Assembly (NCBI GenBank): GCA_024345305.1
Contig: BRON01000004.1
Coordinates: 1,302,001-1,366,000, forward strand
Direction of reading: 5' to 3'
Length of the DNA stretch: 64,000 bases
From: Mrakia gelida
Taxonomy: Eukaryota; Basidiomycota; Tremellomycetes; Cystofilobasidiales; Mrakiaceae
In this document: positions 19,382 through 30,628 of the stretch, one piece after another
Position numbering within the stretch: position 1 is the stretch's first letter
Layout: every line of letters starts with the position of its first letter
Translations under genes and position numbers: made by a program
The notes under the pieces: generated by a model
Seen by the model: only the letters and a program-made list of their open reading frames with translations
Told to the model about the DNA's origin: nothing
Databases searched by the model: none

Positions 19382-22300
19382 ATGGCGAACCTTGGACCTA
19401 TCCACCACGTCACCCACCACGTGAATCCTACTCCTCACGCTCCTCCTTCGTCTCTGATCCATCCTCCTTCGTCAGGGATCGTCAGCTCGTCGACTTCCTT
19501 CGTTCAAGCTCACAAGAAGGCTCTCCTCGTAGGAGCGGGAGCCGTCGCCGTCGCTGCTGCGGGTTACTACTACTACACCACCACCGCTGGACCTGGAGGA
19601 AGGAAGGGAGGAGAGCCCGATCTCGAGTCAGGGAAGGCGGTCGGAGGAGCAGGAGGAAGTGCGAGCGGGTCTTCAAAGAGGAGGAAGAAGAAGTCGGCCA
19701 AGAAGGGGGTCAACGATCCTGACGGCCCTCTGCTGGAGGAGATCAAGCCCAAGAAGGAGAAGGCTTCAGCTACCGAGGAGGTCAAGGAGGAAGCAGGAGA
19801 GGAGCAGGTCAAGATCGAGAAGAAGGATGGTACGTTCATGCCTTCCTCCTTCGCTCCGTCCCTCGAGCTTCCCTCTACCTCCCAGGCTGATCTTTCTTTT
19901 CCGATCTGCTATGCTTCATAGACATCCCCTCCCCCTCAGCATCCGAAATCGCCGTCATGACCACCGAGGATCGAACCGCTCTCGCCAACCTCCTCAAATC
20001 TCGAGGAAACACCCTCTTCTCCAAAAAGGACTTTTCGTCCGCCATCGACTTCTACACCAGGGCCATCGCCGTCTCCCCAGTAGAGTCTGCCGTCTTCTAC
20101 TCCAACCGAGCTGCTTGTGAGTTCTCCGCTTCCTTCTGTTCGATCGGTAGGGCTAGGGAGGGCAAGGAAAGGAAGGAGGGAGGGAGCGAGCTCTTTTGCG
20201 AGCTCAGCTTCGACTTCCTTCTTTCTCTTTCCCTCCGTCATCCCACCTTCCCACCTTCCTCCCAGTTCCAACGACCTAACGACCTCCTCCGTGCTCTTGC
20301 TGACCTGGCTCTCTGCTCCTTGTATTGGTTTGGTTATTATCAGCCTACAACTCCCTCACTCCTCCTCAGCACGAGAAGGTCATCGAGGATTGCGATTCGG
20401 CTCTTCGGTTGGATCCCACCTACCTCAAGGCGCTTCGTCGTCGAGCCGCTGCTCTCGAGTCTCTGGATAGGGATGAGGAGGCTGTTCGAGGTCAGTTTTA
20501 AGCTCCTACCTCCTCTTTCGATCTCCCTGGCGTCGTCGTCCGCCTTTCATTCATTCTCGACCTCCCTTCCACTTCGCAGATTACACGGCTTGCACTCTCC
20601 TCGAGGCTATCGACCCTCCCAAGAGGTCGGCAGCTGCCAAGGAGCCTCAGACTGGAGATATCCTCGAGAAGGTCTTGAAGAAGATGGCCAACCGAGAGGC
20701 TCAGGACATCCTTCGGGTCAGTTCGACTCGTCCCTCGCTCCTCTTTCGGTCGCGTGCTCGTGTGCTCACGACCTTCTTCTTTCTCTTCGCTCTTTCAGAC
20801 ACGACCTGCTCAACTTCCTTCCTCCACCTTCATCACCGCCTACCTCGACGCTTTCCGACCTCGTTCGTCCCAGTTCTCCTGCTTCCCTCATCTTGCCTTC
20901 TCGCGACGCGATTGTTGACCTCTCGCCCCTTCTGCTTTCTTCTTCCGTCTTCTCCAGACCCCGCTCCCGCTCTTCCCGAGCCCTCCACCCAAGCCGACTC
21001 GACCCTCATCCTGGCGTTCGAGGCTCTCGAGGCTGGAGACCACAAGCACGCGTTCACGCTCGCTCAGGAGGCTCTCACTCAGGGCATCACCTGGACCGAG
21101 GGAAAGGCCGAGGCTCTCAACTTGAGGGGAACTTTCAAGTGAGTCGATACGCCCTGATGTCTAGTAGACCAGCATAGAAGCTGGGAAACGGAGGAGGAGG
21201 AGAGCTCGAGCCGAGGAGGACGCGAATGAACGGACGCGTCGCTTTTGTTTCGTTCGGCAGGTTCCTCATCAACGACCGAGATGGAGCTAAGGAGGACTTC
21301 GAGGAGTCTATCGCCATCATGCCCAGTCTCGTTCAGAGCAGGGTCAAGCTCGCGTCCGTTCACATGGAGCTCAGTGCGTTTCACTCTCTTTTGGTTCAAT
21401 TCGGCTCCTTCGATTCGGCTCGACGACGCTGACGCCCTTCTCCTTCTCCTCCTTTCTTCACAGACAGCATCGCCGACACCTTTGGCGACTTCGAGGCCGC
21501 CATCGCCCAGAACCCTGCCGATCCCGATATCTACTACCACCGAGGACAGGGTACGTGTCTTTCCCTCCCTCTTCGCTCGTCTCTGCGTCTCTGCCGCGAC
21601 TGACCCGCTTGCCTCTCTCTCGGTTGTTCTTCCCAGTCTACTTCATCGCCGGAGAGCTCGACAAGGCCATGGACGACTACTCCAAGTCCTCCGAACTCGA
21701 CCCGACGTTCATCTTCTCCCACATCCAGCGAGCCGTCACTCAGTTCCGACTCGAGAAGGTCCCCCTCGCCATGAGCTCGTTCAGGAGCATCTTGAAGCAG
21801 TTCCCCGATAGGAGTGAGGGTTACAACTACTAGTGAGTCTGTTGGTTCTATTCGAGAAGGGCGGGGAGGTGGTTTCGTCCAGAGCTGTCTTCGACTCGAA
21901 CTGACCGACCTCGGGTTTCCTCCGTCTTCCTCTTCACAGCGGAGAGCTTCTCCTCGCCGAGCAGCGATTCTCGGACGCTATCGAGAAGTTCGACAAGGCT
22001 ATCGAGATTGAGGAGTCCAAGTGAGTCGTCGAACCTTTCCCTCCCTTTTGTTCGGTCGCGTCCACGCCGCCTCCCCCTCGGTCTTCGAGCGCTGACCCTT
22101 CTCCTCTTATCTCCGTTCTCTTCTCCCAGGGCCACCCGACACAAGAACGTCCTCCCCATGGTCAACAAAGGAAACTGTATCCTCCGATGGAAGGAGGACT
22201 TCGCCGAGGTCGAACCTCTGATCCGACAGGCTCTCGAGATCGACCCCGAGTGCGACATCGCCATCATCACGCTCGCTCAGATCTCCCTCCAGCAGAGCAA

Positions 22301-22695
22301 GATCGATCAGGCCGTGGAGATGTTCCAGAGGGCGAAGTTGATTGGAAGGACTGAGGAGGAGTTGGTTCAGGCTGTGGGTGTTGAGCGGAGGACGCGCTTC
22401 TTTTTTCGGCTTCGCGTTCGTGCATTCTAGTGCTCGCTAGACGGAGAGCTGACCTCGTATGTTCGCACTCCCCGTTCCGCACCTACAGATCACCTTCGAG
22501 CAAGCTTCCAAAGCTCAGCTCTTGTTCACCAAGGTTCGTCGTTTCGCCTTCTCTTCCTTCCGTTCCTCCCTTCCTCCCTCCCTCCCTCGCCAATTTCGCT
22601 GACTTCCTCTCTGCCCCCCTTCTTTTCCGAAACAGAACTACCCCGAAATCCACGCTCGAATGACCGCTATGATGCAGCAGCAGGGTGGCCGATAA
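19382..22695 (+). CDS. TOM70: Mitochondrial import receptor Tom70
   Basis: Tom70 is an outer-membrane receptor that receives hydrophobic precursors from Hsp70/Hsp90. After a Pro-rich start (MANLGPIHHVTHHVN), a single membrane anchor (KALLVGAGAVAVAAAGYYYY) lies near residue 45. A Gly/Lys-rich linker follows, then TPR repeats beginning LLKSRGNTLFSKKDFSSAID, FYTRAIAVSP and YSNRAA, which form the Hsp70/90 clamp. The C-terminal TPRs read DYSKSSELDPTFIFSHIQRA, LLAEQRFSDAIEKFDKAIEI and VLPMVNKGNCILRWKEDF. The end, ARMTAMMQQQGGR, with TAA at 22693-22695 fits the family. There are roughly eleven exons. The anchor plus the tandem TPRs distinguish it from other TPR co-chaperones. Confidence 0.9.
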
Positions 22696-22989
22696 ACCCG
22701 AACCCTCTCCTCCATCTCTCTCGCTCGTTTCGTCGTTCACCTATCTACGTTCAAACCCATCTCCACCTCTCCCTCCCTTCTCCGTCACGACCATCTACTA
22801 GTCCCCAGTACTCTCTAGCTGCACATCTACACCTTCGCCTCTCTTTCTTTCTCTCTCTGTTTTTGCGCGCGCGATCTATCATCAGCTGTTCGTTTCTTGC
22901 CTGCTTCTCGCTCGCGAAAGAAGAGCTCGCTCCTGCTCGTTGAAGAAACGAAACGGACATCATCAGAATCGTAAAACGCGAACGCCGAT

Positions 22990-24385
22990 TCAAAGCTTCG
23001 ACTCCCCCCTCTTCTGAGGTTTAGTCGCTCCAAGCGACTCGAACACAACCTTCTTCTTGGTCGAGAACGACGCGACCGTCGCTGGGAAGTCTTGCGACTG
23101 CAGCATCACGGAGTTCCAGAGAGAGGTGTAGTCCAGGGATTCTTGGATCGTGTGATCTCGAGCGTCTGTGGGGAATCAGAAGCAAAGGATTTGTGTGAGC
23201 GCTGAAGGAATGGAACGCGACGCGAGAAAGAGAAAGGGGAGAGAGAGGGAGAGAGGGAGACGAAACGAACGGTCAAGGAGATGCTTCGTTCCGATGACGG
23301 CGATAGGGGAGAGTTTGGCGATTTGTTCGGCCATTCCGAGAGCGTCGGCTGCGAGGGAAGACGAAGACGAGGAAAATGAGAAAAGGGTGAGCGGGACGAG
23401 GGGAAGAGGGAAGAGGGGAAAGCAAAGCGCGACGACTCACAAAGGACTTCGATCCTGGAACCAGAGACGATCCGACTGACGAGACCCATCTTCTCGGCTT
23501 CTCGAGCGTCGAAGAACCGACCGGTGAGAGCTAGCTCTCGGGCGAGGGACTTTAGAGGAGCGTTGGGTCAGTCGAGGTTGGGAGAGTGGGAGAAGCGGGC
23601 GAGACGAGGACGAACATCGTTTCCGACGACCTTGGGAACTCGTTGGAGGGATCCGATGTCGGCGGCGAGTCCAACGACCACTTCCTGTACGATCGAGTCA
23701 GCGCTGAGAACGCCGAAGGGGTAAGAAGGAAGGGGATGGCTCACTCGAATGGAGAACTTCGAATCGGACGAGCAAACGCGGATGTCTGCAGCTGAGATGA
23801 TGTCGAGTCCTAGACCTAAGCAGAGACCGTGAACTGCAGCGATGACGGGAACTCTGCATCGAGAGACTTGGGAGATGGCATCTTGGAAGTCCTGGGAGAG
23901 AGACGCAGAAGAGGAACGGAAGACGAGCTCGATCAGCTCGCTGGCTCCTCCCTCGATTTCGCTTGCTGCTACAGCGACCTTAGGGCGAGGACGTACTGTG
24001 ATATGAGGTCTCGTAGCGAGAGCCGTCCTCGCAGCGTCTACTCGATCGAAAGCTCCGATCTCTCCCCCGGCGCTCATGACTAGGCAAGGGAAAGGAAAGG
24101 AAACGAAGGAAGGGAAGGTCAGCTCGAGCTCACACCTCCTCCTCCCTTCCCCCATCTCTCCAAGAACAACTCACGATCGAGCCCAGCCGTGAAGCCCTTC
24201 TCAACATCCGAAGCCAAGACCACCACTCGCACATCATCGTCCCTTCCTGCAGCCTTGAAGGTCTCTCCGAGCTCTCTCCAGAAGGCTTCGCTGAAGGCAT
24301 TGACGGGTGGTCGAGCGAGCGAGAGAAGCAGGACATGAGGGGAGGGTCGAGAGGAGGCGATGAAGGTGGGAGCTGGGTAGGACAT
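22990..24385 (-). CDS. Peroxisomal delta(3,5)-delta(2,4)-dienoyl-CoA isomerase
   Basis: This is a crotonase-fold enzyme that shifts double bonds in odd-position unsaturated acyl-CoAs during beta-oxidation. It starts MSYPAPTFIASSRPSPHVL (24383-24385). Family blocks follow: LARPPVNAFSEAFW, the oxyanion segment VPVIAAVHGLCLGLGLDIIS, AADIRVCSSDSKFSIREV, VVGLAADIGSLQRVPKVVGN, MGLVSRIV and DARDHTIQESLDYTSLWNS. The Asp in AADIR, the Glu of REVVVG and the Asp of GLAAD occupy the places of the three acidic catalytic residues known in the rat enzyme. The protein ends GESKL, a type 1 peroxisomal targeting signal. An in-frame open stretch upstream to about 24700 exists but has an unlikely composition. 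It is convergent with TOM70. Confidence 0.85.
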
Positions 24386-24885
24386 GTTGAAGAATGAGAT
24401 GACCTTCGGGTTGAGATTGTTTGGAAAGAGATGGGATTCGCTGATGGGTGTTGGTGAAGACTTGAAGAGGACGAGGGAGGGAAGCTCAGCTCGTTGAGGT
24501 TCGCTCGGCCTCTTCTGATACCCGTGAGCTTTCGATCCTCGTGATGAGTTTCTCAGTGCGAAAAATTCGTTTCTAGAAGGAAGACTGACGTGAGACCTAC
24601 AGAGCATCTGGTCGAGAGGCAGGATCTCGCGGACCAGAGCGAAAAGCGGCCAACAAAGCGCGTCGCTCGTTCTCGATGTCGACGCGTCGTCCTTGACCAA
24701 AAGTGAGCTTTCCTTTCTTTACGCCCGCTCGGAGGGCCGCCAGGTTCTCTTCCTCAGATCAAGTAAACCATCACATATCACAAAAGCATCCTCAAACTAA
24801 AGCTCCTCCTGCGCCACCTCCTTCTTCACTCCCACTCTCGCCACGACCCTCGTCCTCAGTCGCTCCAAAACCTCCTTCAGCTTCT

Positions 24886-25686
24886 TCAGACCACCATTCC
24901 ACCAAACTTGAGCTCTGAGTCCTCCCGGAAGTCCCTTTCCATCGCCTCGGAGCTCGAGCGGCTGCCCATGCCATGAAGAAGACGCGTCGCGAGGTACGCT
25001 CGAAGTTGAGGGAAGGTTTCGTCGACGATGAAGGGTTTATCGCCAGGAGACGAAGGCGGTGTGCCGTCCTGGATGAACGCTTTGAGAGCTCCGTGCTGAG
25101 GGATACGATCATCTCTCTGGGAGAAGAGGAAAAGAGTGAGGCGAGACGCGTTGAGAAAGCAGAAGAGCTCATCCTCCTCGTCGTATCGTTTCCGTTTCGG
25201 AGCCTCAGGCCGAGCCGAGCGTCGAACAGAAGGCTCTCCTTCAGCACGACGAGAGAGGACGTGAAGGGCAGGTTGGAGGGACAGGATCAAAGCGAAGAGT
25301 CGGGAGGAAGCCGACGCCTCGTTTCACGTGAGTTGGGGGCCTCAAAAATCAATATGCAGTGTTTGCGGGAGATCTACAGAACGGGAGGAAATCTGCCCGG
25401 CTGAGATTCTCGAGCCAAGAAGGGGGAGCGGAGTGTCGGATCGTTTCAGACGCGACGAGCAGGAACGGTCAAAAGTCAGTCTCGTCGAACCTTGAGAGGA
25501 ACGAAGAGAGCCGCGTTGCCTGTCTGGCAGAGAAGGTCCTCTCAGAGATATGAACGTACGACGTCTGAGAGATCGTCTGAGAGATGATAAGATGGTGTTC
25601 TGGAGTTGTCTGGAAGTTGGGAAGGAAGAGAGATCTTGCGTGGAGATGGGAGGGAGGAGAGCTGAAACGCGAAGGTGTTTGAGCAA
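24886..25686 (-). CDS. Uncertain small gene with a mitochondrial-like N-terminus
   Basis: A minus-strand reading frame starts at 25686 (MLKHLRVSALLPPISTQD) and contains SSLRRSLRRRTFISLRG, an Arg/Ser-rich stretch like a mitochondrial presequence. A GTTCGA donor with a downstream CTGAC branch lies near 25489. A second reading block at about 25100-24886 reads RIPQHGALKAFIQDGTPPSS, KPFIVDETFPQLRAYLATRL and ends ELKFGGMVV. A pyrimidine-rich CCCAG acceptor sits directly before this block. The exons in between could not be resolved. The two blocks may belong to one small mitochondrial protein or to separate spurious frames. No family was recognised. Confidence 0.3.
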
Positions 25687-25921
25687 GCTCGCTTCTCGTC
25701 AGTTTTGCTTCGTTTTTTCTGCATTTTTCAAGCTTGAATCCTGAGCTGTCTCAGAGACACTACCCTGAGCTAGTTATGTCTTCGAAAAATCTGCATTAAA
25801 AATGCCTCCGGAACGTCACTCGGCTGCGATCGAGCTGGGCAGAACCGAGGCTTTCCAGCGTCGAAGCTCTCAACCTCCATCACCTCCCCACTCCCTCCCT
25901 CCCCCCTCTTCCCCCAACACC

Positions 25922-28900
25922 ATGGTCAAGCAAGCTTCCCTCCCCGTTGAATCCAACCCTCACGTCCGACGATCTCATCTGTCCAAGGAGCTCCTCGACC
26001 GACCCAAAGGACTCGGAATCGACACTGTTTACGACGGTTCGTTCGACTCGTTTCCCCTCCTTCTCCCGTCTTGAGACTAACTCCCTCGCCCATCGCATCC
26101 CATCCTGACTCTCTCTCCCTCTTCCTCTCTTCCTCCTCCTTCCCTTCTTCTCTACCTCACCTTTCGCTCTTCGGCCTTCCTTCACTCATCCCTGCAACGT
26201 CCCTCTTCCTTCCCTCGGGTTTGACCTTCTCTTCCCCTCCTTCTCTCGCGCTCAGTGTTCCCTGTCCTCGCCAAGAAGTACGGAGACCGCAAAGCTGCAG
26301 GGTACCGAGACGTGATTGCTACTGTAGAGGAGGAGAAGGATGTCAAGAAGGTCGTCGAGGGCAAGGAGATTACAGAGAAGAAGAAGTGGAAGTAGTGAGT
26401 TCCCTCCTCTCGCTCGTCGTTGGGTCTCGTGTCTCGCGTCTCGTCCAAGGGCTTGGGAGGAACGAGGTCCCTCCCGTCTCTACACCTCCTCCTCCTCTAC
26501 ACCTCCCTCTATACCATCCTCGCACTCCCTTTCATCATCTTACCCCCTCCCCAACGACTTTCTCGTTCCCCAACGTCCGGGAGGAGGCGGCGAACGCTCT
26601 TCTCTACCCCGCTGCTCCCTCGAGCCCGCTCGTCATCCGTCCTCTTCTACTCGCTTCTTCTCCTCTCAGGGCTGAACGCTGACCTTGATTCTCGTTCTTG
26701 CAGCTTCACCCTCTCCGACTACAAGTACCTTTCGTACAACGAGGTCTTTTCTCGAATCGAGGAGATCGCTTCGGGACTCAGGCACCTTGGAATCGAGGAG
26801 GGCTCGAGGGTTGGAATCTACGCTGACACCTCGTGAGTCCTTCTCCTGCTTCTCCCCCTTCTTTTCTCTCGATTTCGTGCTCTGTAAGGGGTAGAGAGAA
26901 GGAATCGGAGTCGCAGAAGCTAAATGGTCTTCCTGTTCATGCTACGATTCAGGGTTAACTGGCAAATCGCTGCTCATGGATCGACTCGAGCTCTTCTTCC
27001 CATCACCACTGCCTACCCTACCCTTGGTCTTTCTGGTGAGTCTCGCTTCCTCGACCTCCACGTCCTCGAAGACCTTCAATCTATTCTGAGATGCTCATTC
27101 ATTAATTTTGCGATCTCAGGTCTCGCCCACTCCTTGACCGAGCCCGAAGTCCAGGCCGTCTTCACCAACGCTGCTCTTCTCTCCGTGAGCTCTTTCTGTG
27201 CTTTCCGTAGTCTTGCGAAAGAGATCGAGCTCATCAACTGACTACCTCGCTCGCCGCTCTACCAGACTCTCGAAACCGTCCTCCTCAAGGGAGCCAAGAA
27301 CGTCGGAGACGATGGAAAGAACGACGACAAGGAGGGAGGAGGAGAGGATGTTCGATTCGTCATCTACGACGGAAAGCTGGAGAAGGAGGTCAGTATATTC
27401 CCTCTCTCCTCGTCCTCGGAGTCGAAGCTGATCGCTTTAAGTGTCTTTGGTCGTTTGGGAAACAGGGAGCTTTCGAGAAGCTCAGCTCGCACCTCGAGTC
27501 GAAGGGAGGAAAGCTCATCCACTTCGACGAGCTTCGTTCGACCGGAAAGGCCAACCCTGGAGACTTTTCTAAGAAGCCCTCGCGAGACGATACCTTCTGC
27601 ATCATGTACACCTCTGTGAGTTCTCGCCATTCTGCTGGGTTTGGTCGACAGAGATGGGGCTGACTCGCTGCGTCTTCGGTCGAGGAAACAGGGTTCTACC
27701 GGATCGCCCAAGGGAGTCGTCCTCAGCCACGGAAACATCATCTCTTCGCGTAAGTTCCTGCTCGCATACACTCTCTCTACTCGACTGTATCTGACTCGAG
27801 CTCTCGTCATTCGTCTACAGTCGGTGGAACCATGGCTTTGATCGCTCCTATCCTGGTTCCCGACGACACCTTCCTTGCCTTCCTCGTGAGCTCCCTTCCC
27901 TTCCTTTGGCTCCTTCGCTGCCTGGCTTGAGCTGACCTCGCTCGACTTCCTTCCGTACAGCCTCTCTCCCACATCCTCGTGAGTCCTCCTCGTTCCTCTT
28001 GCTGAACTCGCGACCTCTGCTGACCTCTCGTCTCTCCAACTCTTTGCAGGAAATGCTCGTCGAGCTCACCTTCTACACCACCGGAACCACTCTCGGATAC
28101 GGAGGAGTCAAGACTCTTACCGACGCTTCTGTCCGAAACTGCGAGGGAGATCTGAAAGCCTTGAAGCCGTCGATCATCGTCGGAGTTCGTGAGTTCGACG
28201 CGTCCTTCCTCTCTTCGACCTCCCTCGAGCTGACCCTTCCCCTCTTGTCCCTCTTCTCCAGCTGCCATCTTTGAGACCATCCGAAAGGGAATCGTCGCGA
28301 AGGTCAACTCTGCCTCTCCCATCGCCAAGGGAGTGTTCAACCTCGCCTACTCGTTGAAGAAGAACGTCCCCGCCCTCGGAGGAGTCGCCGATGCCGTCGT
28401 TTTCTCGAAGGTGAGCTGTCTTCTCGACTTCAGACCCGCGCACGCGTTGGCTGATCGTACGTTCTTTCCTTTTTGTCGCTTCCAGGTCAGCGAACAGACT
28501 GGTGGACGACTGAGGATCGCGATGAACGGAGGAAGTGCTTTGTCGAGGGTGCGTCGCGTTTCTCTCTCTTCCTTCCTCTCGACGAACGAGAGCTGACCTC
28601 GATCTCTATACTACAGACTACCCAAGAGTTCCTCACCACTGCTCTTATGACCACTCTCCAGGGTTCGTTCAGCTCAAACACGTTCTCGTCTTCGAATCCG
28701 AAGCTGACCTCCCGTCTTTTCCTCCCTCCTCTGCAGGTTACGGTTTGACCGGTGCGTTTTCGATCCGTCGAGCCAGCTTCTCGTATTGTTACTGACCTCG
28801 CCATCTCGTCCCTCCTCCATCTATCAGAGACCTGGTTCGTTCGATTCCCTCTTCTCGTGCGTCACGAAACGCGTCGCTGACCATCCTTCTCTCGCTTCTT

Positions 28901-30126
28901 CCTCGCAGTGGAATGGCCGCCATCCTCGTCCCTGAGTTCTGGCAGTACGGAAGCGTCGGAGGGCCCGTTCCCTCCGTTGAGATCAAGCTTCAAGGTCAGT
29001 CGCTCGCTCTCCTTCCCTTCGCTTCCTTCACCTCGACCGTTCGCTGACTCCTTATCTCGTTCCTCCTGCTCTCAGATCACCCCGAGGCTGGATACCTCAC
29101 CAGCAACAACCCTCCTCAAGGAGAGGTCCTCCTCGGTGGAGGATCCGTCTTCAAGGGCTACTTCAAGCGACCTGACCTGGACGCCGAGGTGAGTTCGGAC
29201 CTTCCCTCGACGCCTCTACCGCACTCGAGCTGATCGGTCTCGTTTCTCTCGCTCTTCAGTCCTTCACTGCCGACGGTTACTTCAAGACTGGAGATATTGG
29301 ACAGTTCAACCCCGACGTGAGTCTTCGCGCGTCCCCCTCGGCTTCTCGTTGGTCGTGAGCTTCGACTGATGTTCTTCGCCTTTCCGTCTTCTTTCTTCAG
29401 GGAACCCTCACTCTCATCGATAGGATCAAGAACTTGGTCAAGCTTTCCAGCGGAGAGGTTCGTCGTTCTCTTCCTTTCGCGTTTTTGTTCGACGCAGTCG
29501 CGTCGAGGCTGACTCGTCCCTCCTCTCCCTTTGTCTACTGCAGTACGTCGCTCTTGAGAGCCTGGAGAGTGTATACAAGGGAACCAACGGTACGACGCTC
29601 TTCACTTCTCGTCTCTAGTCTTCGCTCTTCTCGATGCTGATCATTTCGACTTCTTCGTCGTCTTCCCTTTCTCTCTGTCCTTCAGTCCTCAACAACCTCT
29701 GCCTCTACGCCGACTCCGAGATGACCAAGCCCATCGCCATCGCCACCCTCCACGAGGCCAACCTCCGACACTTCCTCAAGGGCAAGGCTTTGCCTGGAGT
29801 GGACGCCGACGGAGATCACCTCGACACCCTTGCCGCCAACCCCAAGGTCATCGACGCCGTCCTGAAGGAGATCAACGGAGTTGGAAAGAAGGCTGGACTC
29901 AAGGGTGCTGAGGTGCTCGGTGGTTTGATCTTGGACCCTGAGGAGTGGACGGTGAGTCCAACGAAACCCTCTTTCGCCTTCGAGTTGGGTTTGCTCGAGC
30001 TGACGCTCTTCTTTCGCCGTTCGTTTGATCCAGCCCGAGAACGGACTCACCACCGCTGCTCAGAAGCTCAACCGACAAGCGATCAACAAGAAGCACAAGG
30101 ACGAGATCAAGAAGGTCTCGTCGTAG
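25922..30126 (+). CDS. Long-chain fatty acyl-CoA synthetase
   Basis: The enzyme activates long-chain fatty acids to acyl-CoA with ATP. I chose the Met at 25922 (MVKQASLPVESNPHVRR) because it has an ACCATGG context; an in-frame Met at 25802 would add 40 low-complexity residues. Domain blocks in order are SRIEEIASGLRHLGIEEGS, the ATP/AMP motif MYTSGSTGSPKGVVLSHGN, LPLSHILEMLVELTFYTTG, LRIAMNGGSALS, the YGLTETCG motif, GEVLLGGGSVFKGYF, GYFKTGDIGQFNPDGTLTLI and DRIKNLVKLSSGEYVALESL. The end is KHKDEIKKVSS with TAG at 30124-30126, with no PTS1. The product is about 680 residues from nearly 20 exons, the usual length for the Faa1/Faa4 class. Which Faa paralogue it is cannot be told from here. Confidence 0.9.
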
Positions 30127-30628
30127 ACGCCGACTTTCCTTCGTCCGTTCGTCGCGTCCGCTGGGTTTCCCTTCCTTCGACGTCCTGGGCCGTCTGGTTT
30201 TCGTTTCTCGTTACATTTTCTTTCCTCGCTTGGCAGTGTCTCTCTCTATCGCTTAATTGCCTACGTTCCTTTCCCTTTTCTTTCCCTTCCCTCCTTCCTA
30301 TGTTACGACTTCCCTCTCTTTCGACTCGACTCGCCTCCGATTCCCTCTTCTTTTTTGTACCCATATACGTCTCGCTCGTTTCTTGGTCTAGTCTTGATTT
30401 CATGAACGGACTCCGTTTCATAAGTAACCTGAGTTGCAAGAAAATAAAGGGAACGAGAAGAGGAGGAGAAGGAGAACCAAACAAGGGAGCCTTCGAGACG
30501 AAGCTCATCGAGCTCGGACCTCCCTTCTTCCCTCCTTTCGCCACCACCCACCATCGTTCAACGCCTCTCTAACCCCTCTGCCCCTCGAGCTTCGCCAGAA
30601 GGCTCTTAGCGCTCTACACTCTTGGATC

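Noticed and set aside
24119..24700. N-terminal extension of the dienoyl-CoA isomerase from 24700
   Set aside because: The extension has no presequence character and irregular composition, and the Met at 24385 gives the normal family N-terminus.
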